Source: Phycisphaerae bacterium
GTDB lineage: Bacteria > Planctomycetota > Phycisphaerae > Sedimentisphaerales > SG8-4
NCBI GenBank assembly: GCA_030614945.1
Contig: JAUXAH010000165.1
Span: 1 to 5,071, forward strand
Length of the DNA stretch: 5,071 nt
Direction of reading: 5' to 3'
The first letter of the stretch is position 1. The number at the start of each line of letters is the position of its first letter. This document shows, piece after piece, positions 1 to 5,058 of this stretch. The translations under genes and the position numbers were made by a program. Under the pieces are notes generated by a model. The model did no database searches and was not told the DNA's origin. It was given only the letters and a program-made list of their open reading frames with translations.

Positions 1-462
1 GAGGCACAGGCCGAATACCCGAAGGATGGGCTATGGGACGTGCACGGCGCGTTCCGCATCGAGTACACCTACGCCAATGGAGTCAAGGTCATTTGTGCAG
101 ACAGCAGGAAGAACAAACAAGGGGTTGTCTTCGAGGGAACAGAAGGTTGGGTGTACGTCAAGCGTGGACACATCGATGCGCATCCGAAGTCACTGTTGAC
201 CTCGGCCATCGGTCCCGATGAAATTCATCTCTATAAAAGCAATCACCACAAAGGAAATTTCCTCGAGTGTATCAAGTCACGGGCAGAAACTGCCGCACCT
301 GTTGAAGTCGGCCACCGCTCCTGCACCGTCTGCCTGCTGGGCGAGATTGCTATGCGGCTTGGCCGGAAGTTGAAATGGGACCTCGAACGGGAACAATTCA
401 CCAACGATGCGCAGGCGAACCGGATGCTCTCCAGGCCGATGCGCAGCCCGTGGCACGTATAG
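1..462 (+). CDS. Gfo/Idh/MocA family oxidoreductase, C-terminal part
   Basis: This is the last 153 codons of a gene whose start lies left of the window; the frame is open from base 1 and ends at TAG 460-462. The protein resembles the C-terminal alpha/beta domain of NAD(P)-dependent Gfo/Idh/MocA sugar or inositol dehydrogenase-like proteins. Visible hallmarks are a beta-sheet stretch (HGAFRIEYTYANGVKVICAD), a 'GTEGWVYVKRG' strand pair, the helix 'HHKGNFLECIKSRAETAAPVEVGHRSCTVCLLGEIAMRLGRKLKWD', and the ending 'ANRMLSRPMRSPWHV'. That ending is characteristic of the large planctomycete/PVC expansions of this family, many of which are secreted and act on carbohydrate derivatives. The N-terminal Rossmann domain is outside the window, so cofactor and substrate cannot be judged. 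The GTG at 40 is not a believable start because the homologous sequence continues upstream of it. It is followed at 508 by a DUF6807 gene on the same strand, a common pairing that suggests a shared catabolic role. Confidence 0.85.
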   Translation, partial: EAQAEYPKDGLWDVHGAFRIEYTYANGVKVICADSRKNKQGVVFEGTEGWVYVKRGHIDAHPKSLLTSAIGPDEIHLYKSNHHKGNFLECIKSRAETAAPVEVGHRSCTVCLLGEIAMRLGRKLKWDLEREQFTNDAQANRMLSRPMRSPWHV

Positions 463-463
463 A

Positions 464-489
464 ATTGATTATTGATTATTGATTATTGA
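464..489. repeat. Tandem heptamer repeat (ATTGATT, about 3.7 copies)
   Basis: Directly after the upstream stop codon the unit ATTGATT occurs at 464-470, 471-477 and 478-484, followed by a partial ATTGA at 485-489. It fills almost the whole 45-bp gap up to the DUF6807 gene and ends just before that gene's Shine-Dalgarno sequence. It could be a slippage-prone spacer that tunes transcription or translation, or simply neutral low-complexity DNA. No function can be assigned from sequence alone. Confidence 0.8.
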
Positions 490-507
490 GAATTTAAGGG
501 TTACGAG

Positions 508-1467
508 ATGAAGTACTGGTGGAGACTTGTTGGCGCTGCGTTGATAGTCACAGTGTGGAGCATTCCGAACGCGGCAGAGTGGGACACTTCGGTGCAGGCG
601 GCCGGTGAGCATATTGAGGCAAAACTCGAGAAGAACAAGATCGCAGTTACCGTGAATGGGAAGCCATTCACGTGCTACAAGTTCGGCAAATCGCAGAAGT
701 ATCCGTATTTCTGGCCGGTGAACGGGCCGGCATCGGGCAAGTCCATCACGACCGAAACATCACAGCCGTATCCGCACCACCATTCGCTGTTCTTTGGCTG
801 CGACCGCGTCAACGGCGGCAACTACTGGCAGGAAAGTAATGAACGCGGTCAGATTGTCTCGCAGGGGCCGAAGCTCATCAAGGCCTCGGGCGACCGTGTC
901 ATCTTCACAGATGAATGTTTCTGGCAGCAGCCCGGAAAGAGGCCGATTATTCTTGACCTGCGCCGCATCGTCATTACCGCACCGAGCAAGGACCTTCGAT
1001 TCATCGATTTTGAAATTATACTTGCGGCGTTGACGGACATCCGTATCCTCAAGACAAACCATTCGCTTTTTTCGGCCCGCGTCGCAGGCGAGTTGAGCGT
1101 CAAGTCCGGGGGCACACTGACAAATGCCGAGGGCAAGACCGGCGAGAAAGATACATGGGGCGTCGCCTCGCCGTGGTGCGACTACAGCGGCACGCGCCGC
1201 GGCATTACCGAAGGCATCGCTATCCTGCAGCATCCGCGTAACCGCTGGTTTCCGGCCAAATGGTTCACGCGCGACTACGGCTTCTTCTCGCCGACCCCGA
1301 TGAACTGGCTCAAAGGTAACCGTCTTGAACTGGCCAAGGGGGAGACACTCACGTTGCGCTATCGCGTTGTTGTTCACACCGGTAATTCCAAGTCGGCGGA
1401 TATAAAGGGCATATTCGAACGATACAAAAAAACTGCCGATACCACGACGAAAGGCGAGCAGCGGTAA
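508..1467 (+). CDS. Secreted DUF6807 (PmoA-like) family protein
   Basis: A 319-residue protein. Residues 1-23 form a probable signal peptide: short basic MKYWWR, a hydrophobic core LVGAALIVTVWSIP, and a possible cleavage after NAA at 23, so export is likely. The rest matches the DUF6807 family, often auto-annotated 'methane oxygenase PmoA' although it is unrelated to the methane monooxygenase subunit. Family hallmarks are 'YPYFWPVNGP' (65-74), the histidine cluster PHHHS with 'LFFGCDRVNG' (89-103) and NYW (105-107), 'WCDYSG' (223-228), and the C-terminal 'FTRDYGFFSPTPMNW' (253-267). The ATG at 508 is supported by AAGGG at 496-500 with a 7-base spacer. In PVC bacteria such proteins sit beside Gfo/Idh/MocA oxidoreductases and sugar-related hydrolases, as here, so a role in carbohydrate breakdown is plausible but unproven. 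The conserved histidines suggest ligand or metal binding; this is inference. The coding sequence is clearly more GC-rich than the genes to the right. Confidence 0.85.
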   Translation: MKYWWRLVGAALIVTVWSIPNAAEWDTSVQAAGEHIEAKLEKNKIAVTVNGKPFTCYKFGKSQKYPYFWPVNGPASGKSITTETSQPYPHHHSLFFGCDRVNGGNYWQESNERGQIVSQGPKLIKASGDRVIFTDECFWQQPGKRPIILDLRRIVITAPSKDLRFIDFEIILAALTDIRILKTNHSLFSARVAGELSVKSGGTLTNAEGKTGEKDTWGVASPWCDYSGTRRGITEGIAILQHPRNRWFPAKWFTRDYGFFSPTPMNWLKGNRLELAKGETLTLRYRVVVHTGNSKSADIKGIFERYKKTADTTTKGEQR

Positions 1468-1479
1468 ACAATCCGGAGT

Positions 1480-1506
1480 GTATGTTGCAAACTATTCTGC
1501 AACTAC
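1480..1506 (+). terminator. Possible hairpin after DUF6807 gene
   Basis: Thirteen bases after the DUF6807 stop, GTTGCA (1484-1489) and TGCAAC (1498-1503) form a perfect 6-bp stem around an 8-base loop. It is extended by GTA/TAC with one bulged T at 1483. The position fits a transcription terminator for the rightward genes, but only a weak T-rich stretch (CTTTG) follows. Intrinsic termination is therefore uncertain. Confidence 0.35.
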
Positions 1507-1516
1507 TTTGTGCTAA

Positions 1517-1559
1517 CGATGGTTAGATTGCTGAAAGTTTTCGCCACTCTCGACCATCG
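1517..1559. repeat. Short inverted repeat (CGATGGT / ACCATCG)
   Basis: CGATGGT at 1517-1523 and its exact reverse complement ACCATCG at 1553-1559 flank 29 bases. An inner AGA/TCT pair and GAAA..TTTC add weak further pairing. It lies between the convergent DUF6807 gene and the decayed zwf fragment, right where zwf similarity fades. It may be a bidirectional terminator remnant or the scar of the event that cut zwf; chance cannot be excluded for a 7-bp arm. Confidence 0.3.
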
Positions 1560-1843
1560 GCAAAAGATTTTAGTTCCTTTGCGGATATACCGCTGGAGTT
1601 TTCTTATATTGCTTGTTGTGCGATTTGCCTGAACTGCTCACTGATAAGCTTTTTTCTGCCCACACCTAACAGATAGAACCGTTCATCAAGTAATCCTCGC
1701 TCAAAGACCTGGGCAAGGCCTACAAGCAATTTCCTGCGGGTCAGGTCCCCCGATGCCCCAAAGACCACTAAAGCGGTGGCTCCAGCAGCCACTTCCTCAC
1801 AAATAATATTCTGCGTGGTTACAGATGGCCGAATTTGCTGCAT
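1523..1843 (-). pseudogene. zwf: zwf remnant: N-terminal fragment of glucose-6-phosphate dehydrogenase
   Basis: Starting at ATG 1841-1843, a 79-codon frame encodes the beginning of glucose-6-phosphate 1-dehydrogenase, the NADP-dependent first step of the oxidative pentose phosphate pathway. The dinucleotide-binding motif GASGDLTRRKLL is complete at residues 29-40, preceded by the strand TALVVF, and followed by 'ERGLLDERFYLLGVGRKKL' as in the family. The frame is stopped by TAA at 1604-1606. The same frame then continues with protein-like sequence (ENSSGISAKELKSFAD) up to a second stop at 1523-1525, so TAA 1604-1606 looks like a disabling mutation inside the old gene. The family is usually about 450-510 residues. 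The substrate-binding motif (RIDHYLGKE region) and the whole C-terminal domain are absent, so no enzyme can be made. The start region looks intact: AAGG lies 10 bases before the ATG, with a TATAAT-like hexamer between them. It is not a credible functional small protein. Confidence 0.8.
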
Positions 1844-1904
1844 AACAATTATACCTTGCCTTGCTTAAAATCAGGCAAAACGCGTAATCTTACTATAACC
1901 GCAT

Positions 1905-1957
1905 TTAATCTTCAATCGGCTCAACCCCCCCTTACCGGCACCACAATCCGGACAGAC
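1905..1957 (-). pseudogene. Decayed rubredoxin 3' end (53-bp duplicate of hrb tail)
   Basis: Read on the minus strand, this stretch begins VCPDCGAGK, the second metal-binding CPxCGA loop of rubredoxin. It then loses frame, with one base missing relative to the hrb tail; restoring that base gives an ending E-P-I-E-D-stop. Aligned by eye with hrb 3418-3471 it shows 45 identical positions of 54, with 8 mismatches and 1 gap. Several mismatches are third-position changes, as expected of a paralogous coding sequence that was once under selection. The similarity starts two bases after the stop codon of the cystathionine gamma-synthase gene and ends at a TAA (1905-1907). No first CxxC half of rubredoxin is present here. 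It is a fragment, not a gene. Confidence 0.75.
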
Positions 1958-1959
1958 TT

Positions 1960-3165
1960 TTACGCCTTCAAGCCCCTCTCCAGGTCTTCAATCAAGTCTT
2001 CAACATCCTCAATTCCAACGGCAAGTCTGAAAAGGGTATCAGTGATTCCTAACGCATAGCGTTCTTTTCTCGTACAGTCGTAATAAGTTACCAACGCCGG
2101 ATGCGTTATCAGTGTTTCAACACCCCCCAGGCTTGGTCCAATATAGCACAACTTCAGAGCATCCAGGAAACGTTTCGCGGTATTAAGATTGCCCTTTATT
2201 TCAAATGTAACAACCCCACCACCCCCGGTCATCTGCTTCTTAGCTATCCTATAATGACGGTGACTTTCGAGAAAAGGATAATAGACCCTTTTGATGCGCG
2301 GGTGATTTTCAAGAAATCTGGCAATCGTCAAGGCCGATTCATTTTGTTTTTGTACGCGTAAAGGAAACGTTTTGAGCCCGCGCAGGAGGAGATAGCAGCA
2401 ATGGGGGTCGATTGTTCCGCCCATTGACTTATGCAGATTTCGTATGGTCTCAATCAGATCGGTTCTCCCCAGCACGGCACCGGCCAAGATGTCATTGTGT
2501 CCTCCAAGGTACTTTGTTGCACTTTGCAGAACAAGATCCATCCCAAATTCGATGGGTCTCTGATTCAAAGGGGTGCTAAACGTGCTGTCTATGAGCGTTA
2601 GAACATTATGTTTGTCTGCTATCTTCTTGATTTTGACAAGGTCAAAAACATTCAAATAAGGATTGGTGGGTGATTCAGAAAATATGAAACGCGTGTTCTT
2701 TTTGATAGCCTTTTCGAGAACTCCATAATCTCCAAATGGAACAATGGTGCATTCGATACCGAACTGTTTCAAATATGACCTGCAAAATTCGAGCGTTTTT
2801 TTGTAGCTATCATCAGTGATGACAATATGGTCACCCGACTGCACCACAGAAAGAATGGTCGTAGTTATCGCGCTCATTCCGGAGGAAAAAACAACACACT
2901 CTTCAGCACCTTCGAGGTCAGCAAGGCGCCTTTCAGCAATTTTTGCAGTAGGATTGCCATATCTGCCATATTCAAAATGTTCTTTCCCCCTTTTGGTGTA
3001 ATCTTCGATTGCCTTGCTGTTTCTAAATGTAAACGTGGAAGTTTGAATAATGGGAGTCGTCAACGAATCAGCATATTTTCTCCTCGGCTCACCAGCGTGT
3101 ATTGATCTGGTAGACAAGGACTTGCCGCCACGATTGGCTTTATTCTTGCGGGATGATTTAGCCAT
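1960..3165 (-). CDS. metB: Cystathionine gamma-synthase, plant-like type (PLP enzyme)
   Basis: A complete PLP-dependent Cys/Met metabolism enzyme of 401 residues from ATG 3163-3165. It is expected to join an activated homoserine ester with cysteine to give cystathionine for methionine synthesis in the cytoplasm. Visible motifs: FEYGRYGNPT (64-73; Tyr66 and Arg68 contact the neighbouring PLP phosphate), SSGMSA (94-99), ESPTNP (164-169), the PLP-ring aspartate in IDSTFSTPLNQ (Asp193), and SATKYLGGHNDILAG with the Schiff-base Lys218. Instead of the YGGT of many bacterial relatives it has SYKKT (120-124). With 'IRNLHKSMGG', 'VQKQN', 'HHRIAKKQMTGGGG'-like and 'GPSLGG' segments this closely resembles plant cystathionine gamma-synthase. 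An upstream in-frame ATG (3192) would add nine residues but has no good ribosome site. AAGGA lies 11 bases before the chosen ATG. Methionine gamma-lyase or O-acyl-homoserine sulfhydrylase activity is a less likely alternative; the symbol is by function class. Confidence 0.85.
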   Translation of the reverse strand: MAKSSRKNKANRGGKSLSTRSIHAGEPRRKYADSLTTPIIQTSTFTFRNSKAIEDYTKRGKEHFEYGRYGNPTAKIAERRLADLEGAEECVVFSSGMSAITTTILSVVQSGDHIVITDDSYKKTLEFCRSYLKQFGIECTIVPFGDYGVLEKAIKKNTRFIFSESPTNPYLNVFDLVKIKKIADKHNVLTLIDSTFSTPLNQRPIEFGMDLVLQSATKYLGGHNDILAGAVLGRTDLIETIRNLHKSMGGTIDPHCCYLLLRGLKTFPLRVQKQNESALTIARFLENHPRIKRVYYPFLESHRHYRIAKKQMTGGGGVVTFEIKGNLNTAKRFLDALKLCYIGPSLGGVETLITHPALVTYYDCTRKERYALGITDTLFRLAVGIEDVEDLIEDLERGLKA

Positions 3166-3172
3166 TAGCCAT
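3158..3172 (-). other. Out-of-frame start and four-codon ORF overlapping metB start
   Basis: The 7-base unit ATGGCTA occurs twice in tandem at the metB start, giving two ATGs seven bases apart (3170-3172 and 3163-3165). The first lies only 4 bases after AAGGA and opens Met-Ala-Asn-Gly-stop, ending inside metB codon 2-3. The second opens metB but sits 11 bases from the same ribosome-binding sequence. Ribosomes starting at the first ATG would stop and might reinitiate at metB, lowering its expression. Confidence 0.5.
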
Positions 3173-3191
3173 TTATTCCTTAATAAAAACA

Positions 3192-3266
3192 TTATTTGCT
3201 TATGCGCTTCATTTCACCAAATGTTGCCTGTATAATCTTTGACCAGCTCTCCTGCTGAGTTTGCAT
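3192..3266 (-). other. Possible 24-residue leader ORF upstream of metB
   Basis: An ATG at 3264-3266 opens a 24-residue reading frame (MQTQQESWSKIIQATFGEMK plus four residues) ending in TAA 3192-3194. The TAA overlaps the upstream in-frame metB ATG as TAATG. No clear Shine-Dalgarno sequence precedes it and no family is recognised. It could be a translated leader coupled to metB or chance; I lean towards chance. Confidence 0.2.
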
Positions 3267-3417
3267 CGCTGTTGCACTGCATTATTTATCTAAAGATACG
3301 ATCACATCAAGCAGTTTTTGTTCAATTTGAGTTTCTCTTATAAACCTACCTTACTTTACTTCCCGGTTCGAAATGCTCCCGCGGATTGATATACGCCGGG
3401 CATCCCAAGCCATCCGG
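3193..3417. other. Intergenic region between hrb and metB
   Basis: About 225 bases separate the Hrb stop from the metB start region. Just after the hrb stop, minus-strand RNA can form an imperfect hairpin: ATGCCCGGCG pairs with CGCGGGAGCAT (about 3375-3405) with one bulge, one mismatch and a 10-base loop. It has no T tract behind it, so it may be a weak terminator or only a stable 3' end. Further on, TTGATG and an AT-rich TAAATA lie about 16 bases apart near 3285-3312, a poor promoter candidate for metB. I see no SAM riboswitch, T-box or tRNA. A short open stretch ending at 3282 (about 22 codons) matches nothing I recognise. Confidence 0.35.
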
Positions 3418-3582
3418 CTAATCCTCAACCGGCTCAAACTCATCCTTACCGGCGCCACATTCCGGACAGACCCAATCATCCGGCAAATCTTCAAAAGCGG
3501 TGCCAGCTTCTACATCATTGTCCGGGTCACCTACTTCCGGGTCATAAATGTATCCACACATAAGACATTTGTATTTCTTCAT
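3418..3582 (-). CDS. Possible free rubredoxin from an internal start in hrb
   Basis: Within hrb, codon 183 is an ATG (3580-3582) preceded by AAAGGAAGGA, a strong Shine-Dalgarno sequence about 9-10 bases upstream. Starting there gives a 54-residue protein, the normal rubredoxin length, beginning [15 protein letters not shown], which is exactly where free-standing rubredoxins begin. The four cysteines are at 6, 9, 39 and 42, and a C-terminal EPVED tail follows. The simplest reading is that two adjacent genes fused by loss of a stop codon while keeping the old ribosome site, which may still yield free rubredoxin. Whether the internal start is used cannot be decided from sequence. Confidence 0.45.
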   Translation of the reverse strand: MKKYKCLMCGYIYDPEVGDPDNDVEAGTAFEDLPDDWVCPECGAGKDEFEPVED

Positions 3583-4128
3583 ATTCGTAATTCCTTCCTT
3601 TAGTTTTGCTGCCGGTTTTTCTCTGATATATGTTGCAGCAGTTTTAGGCGTCCTACCATGCTTTATATCACGGTAGTAGGCGTACGTCATAGGTTCTTTG
3701 CCTCCATCAAGCGTTTCGCAAGCTACTATTTTTGCGATAAATAATGTGTGCGTTACAACATCAATGCTTTGAGCAACTTCAGCCTCGATGAAACCAACAG
3801 TGTTATCCAAGACTATTGGGCTGCCGGTCTGACCTATCTTGAAATTTATCTGTTCAAATTTGTCTGTTTCTCTGCCGGACCTGAAGCCGAACTTGCCGAT
3901 AAAAAGCATCGGCGTCTCTTGAGAAAGAATAGAGACCGTAAAGACTTTGCTGTCGGCAATGTACTCGTGGGTTAAACTTTGTATATTAAGACTCATCGCC
4001 ACCATTGGCGGCTCAGGCACCAGTTGAAATACCGTATTGACAATACAGCCGTTGAATCTATTGCCCTTTTTTGAGCTGACTATACACATTCCATAGCTCA
4101 ATTTGAACAATGATTCTAAATCCAACAT
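3418..4128 (-). CDS. hrb: High-molecular-weight rubredoxin (flavin reductase-rubredoxin fusion)
   Basis: A 236-residue two-domain electron carrier. Residues 1 to about 170 are a flavin reductase-like (flavoredoxin) FMN-binding domain: [11 protein letters not shown] (26-36), [23 protein letters not shown] (46-68), [13 protein letters not shown] (80-92), and the family C-terminal signature [23 protein letters not shown] (146-168). Residues 183-236 are a full rubredoxin with iron ligands Cys188, Cys191, Cys221 and Cys224 ([10 protein letters not shown] and CPECGAGK). In Moorella thermoacetica this architecture (Hrb) is an NADH-rubredoxin oxidoreductase and rubredoxin in one protein, feeding a flavodiiron protein. 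Here it probably supplies electrons to the rubrerythrin-like protein and desulfoferrodoxin encoded just upstream. The start has AGGAG six bases before the ATG. The gap from the rubrerythrin-like stop is 61 bases, consistent with one operon. No flavodiiron gene is visible. The linker KLKEGITN before Met183 doubles as a ribosome-binding sequence. Confidence 0.9.
   Translation of the reverse strand: MLDLESLFKLSYGMCIVSSKKGNRFNGCIVNTVFQLVPEPPMVAMSLNIQSLTHEYIADSKVFTVSILSQETPMLFIGKFGFRSGRETDKFEQINFKIGQTGSPIVLDNTVGFIEAEVAQSIDVVTHTLFIAKIVACETLDGGKEPMTYAYYRDIKHGRTPKTAATYIREKPAAKLKEGITNMKKYKCLMCGYIYDPEVGDPDNDVEAGTAFEDLPDDWVCPECGAGKDEFEPVED
3583..3602 (-). promoter_or_regulatory. Internal ribosome-binding site within hrb
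   Basis: Minus-strand AAAGGAAGGA, followed by a short AT-rich spacer and ATG 3580-3582, sits in the interdomain linker of hrb. It is at least as good as the sites before dfx and hrb themselves, which is unusual for a sequence inside a coding region. Confidence 0.5.
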
Positions 4129-4189
4129 CTACATCTCCTGAGGCAGTTTCGCCATTGACTGTTGGTCCGGCGTGGAATTCATTGGGCTA

Positions 4190-4678
4190 TTACAAAGCTT
4201 TCAACTTTCTCAGCAAGGTAGTAATATGGCTCAATTCCTCGATGATAATCTCTTCCACTTTGTCCCTGCCTGCCTTTACGGGCACTAAGCCCTTTAAATT
4301 CAGATAGAAAACAACCGAATCCTTTTCAGAATTTACAGCTATGTCAAGAATCTCCTTTATCGTCTCGTTGCCGGTCAGTTTCGTGGTCGGGCCTATTCTG
4401 CCTTCCATACCACGAGCATCAGCCATTACCTGCAGATACATTGCAGCTTGATTATCAGGGTCGAAAATCATCGGTTCTTTTTCCCGGCCGCTCAGTTCTT
4501 TTCTCATTTCCACAAAGGTTTTCAGATGCTCATCCTCCATAGCGGCCATATCGAGCAACATCCGTTTTGTTTTCTTGTCTGATGCTTTTTCCGCTGCTTC
4601 GCGATAATATTTGGCGCCGTTTCTCTCAATTTCTTCTGCCATTTCAAAGATTTCAAAGGCATTAAAAGTAATACTCAT
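4190..4678 (-). CDS. Rubrerythrin-like ferritin-family diiron protein (no rubredoxin domain)
   Basis: A 162-residue protein from ATG 4676-4678. It is a four-helix ferritin-like domain with two matching halves, each giving Glu-x29-Glu-x2-His: Glu18, Glu48 and His51 (EEIERNGAKYYREAAE ... MEDEH), then Glu118, Glu148 and His151 (NSEKDSVVFY ... EELSH). All six expected diiron ligands are present, so it is probably an active peroxide-reducing or oxygen-reducing diiron protein. Classical rubrerythrin carries a C-terminal rubredoxin domain of about 40-50 residues; this one ends at the helix (LRKLKAL), so it needs an external rubredoxin, and Hrb downstream is the obvious partner. A GTG at 4694-4696 would add six residues but overlaps the ribosome site. 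GGGGGAAGGA just before the ATG and the one-base stop/start overlap (TAATG) with desulfoferrodoxin decide the chosen start and imply translational coupling. An iron-storage role is less likely. Confidence 0.85.
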   Translation of the reverse strand: MSITFNAFEIFEMAEEIERNGAKYYREAAEKASDKKTKRMLLDMAAMEDEHLKTFVEMRKELSGREKEPMIFDPDNQAAMYLQVMADARGMEGRIGPTTKLTGNETIKEILDIAVNSEKDSVVFYLNLKGLVPVKAGRDKVEEIIIEELSHITTLLRKLKAL

Positions 4679-5058
4679 TATCCTTCCCCCTTCCACAAGC
4701 CGTGAACGTTACAATGCTCTCTTGCACTGACAGAATCAGCCTCAATAGTAAACACCGCTTCAGGTGCATCGCCGGGGTTGAGGAACTGTCGATACGCCTT
4801 GCCGTCAGCAAGCAACTCAATCCACTCAATATAGTGTTTGTCCTCCATCGGGTGAGGAACGCTGCCGACCTTTACTTTGATACCGCCATCAATTTTTTCA
4901 ATCACCGGCACATGTTTTTCTGTTGCAGCGTCAGCTGTTTTCTCATCCAGAAGTTCCATCGGCTGACCACAACAAACCAGCTCCCCGGCCCCGCCGTGAA
5001 GCACTTCCACGATATTACCGCACACCATACATTTATAGACTTGAAGTTTCTCAGCCAT
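4678..5058 (-). CDS. dfx: Desulfoferrodoxin (superoxide reductase, two-iron class)
   Basis: A 126-residue protein, the usual size for two-iron desulfoferrodoxin. Residues 1-37 form the desulforedoxin-like domain with center I ligands Cys10, Cys13, Cys29 and Cys30 (CMVC ... VCCG). The superoxide reductase domain carries the center II ligands His49 (EKHVP, with the catalytic Glu47-Lys48), His69 (PHPM), His75 (DKHY), Cys116 and His119 (CNVHGLW). All are present, so the enzyme should reduce superoxide to hydrogen peroxide without releasing oxygen, in the cytoplasm of an anaerobe. AAGGGG lies about six bases before the ATG at 5056-5058. Its stop overlaps the next start by one base, coupling it to the rubrerythrin-like gene that can deal with the peroxide formed, and Hrb further downstream can supply electrons. 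It is the first visible gene of the leftward operon; the promoter is outside the window. Confidence 0.95.
   Translation of the reverse strand: MAEKLQVYKCMVCGNIVEVLHGGAGELVCCGQPMELLDEKTADAATEKHVPVIEKIDGGIKVKVGSVPHPMEDKHYIEWIELLADGKAYRQFLNPGDAPEAVFTIEADSVSAREHCNVHGLWKGEG

Noticed and set aside
760..1377. A 205-codon open frame on the minus strand inside the DUF6807 gene
   Set aside because: It is antisense to a gene with signal peptide, ribosome site and clear family motifs; its translation is rich in Arg/Ala and matches no family I know. GC-rich genes commonly produce such shadows.
1604..1843. The 79-residue frame as a genuine small protein
   Set aside because: It is the start of G6PD cut before the substrate site, and protein-like sequence continues in frame beyond the stop, so it is a pseudogene fragment.
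3166..3192. Nine-residue N-terminal extension of metB (start at 3192)
   Set aside because: There is no good Shine-Dalgarno before 3192, while AAGGA precedes 3165; the extension MFLLRNKWL looks like translated leader.
3231..3236. Perfect TATAAT on the plus strand
   Set aside because: The matching -35 position (about 3208-3213, TTCATT) is poor and there is no plus-strand gene downstream; the match is probably chance in AT-rich DNA.
3365..3373. GGTTCGAAA resembling a tRNA T-loop or an attachment site
   Set aside because: Flanking bases do not form a T-stem, and no acceptor, D or anticodon arms are visible.
3193..3417. Possible SAM riboswitch or T-box before metB
   Set aside because: No conserved core sequences of the SAM classes I know, and no T-box motif, are present in the minus-strand leader.
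4679..4696. GTG start six codons upstream for the rubrerythrin-like gene
   Set aside because: These codons are the GGGGGAAGGA ribosome-binding sequence itself, and the family starts near [14 protein letters not shown].
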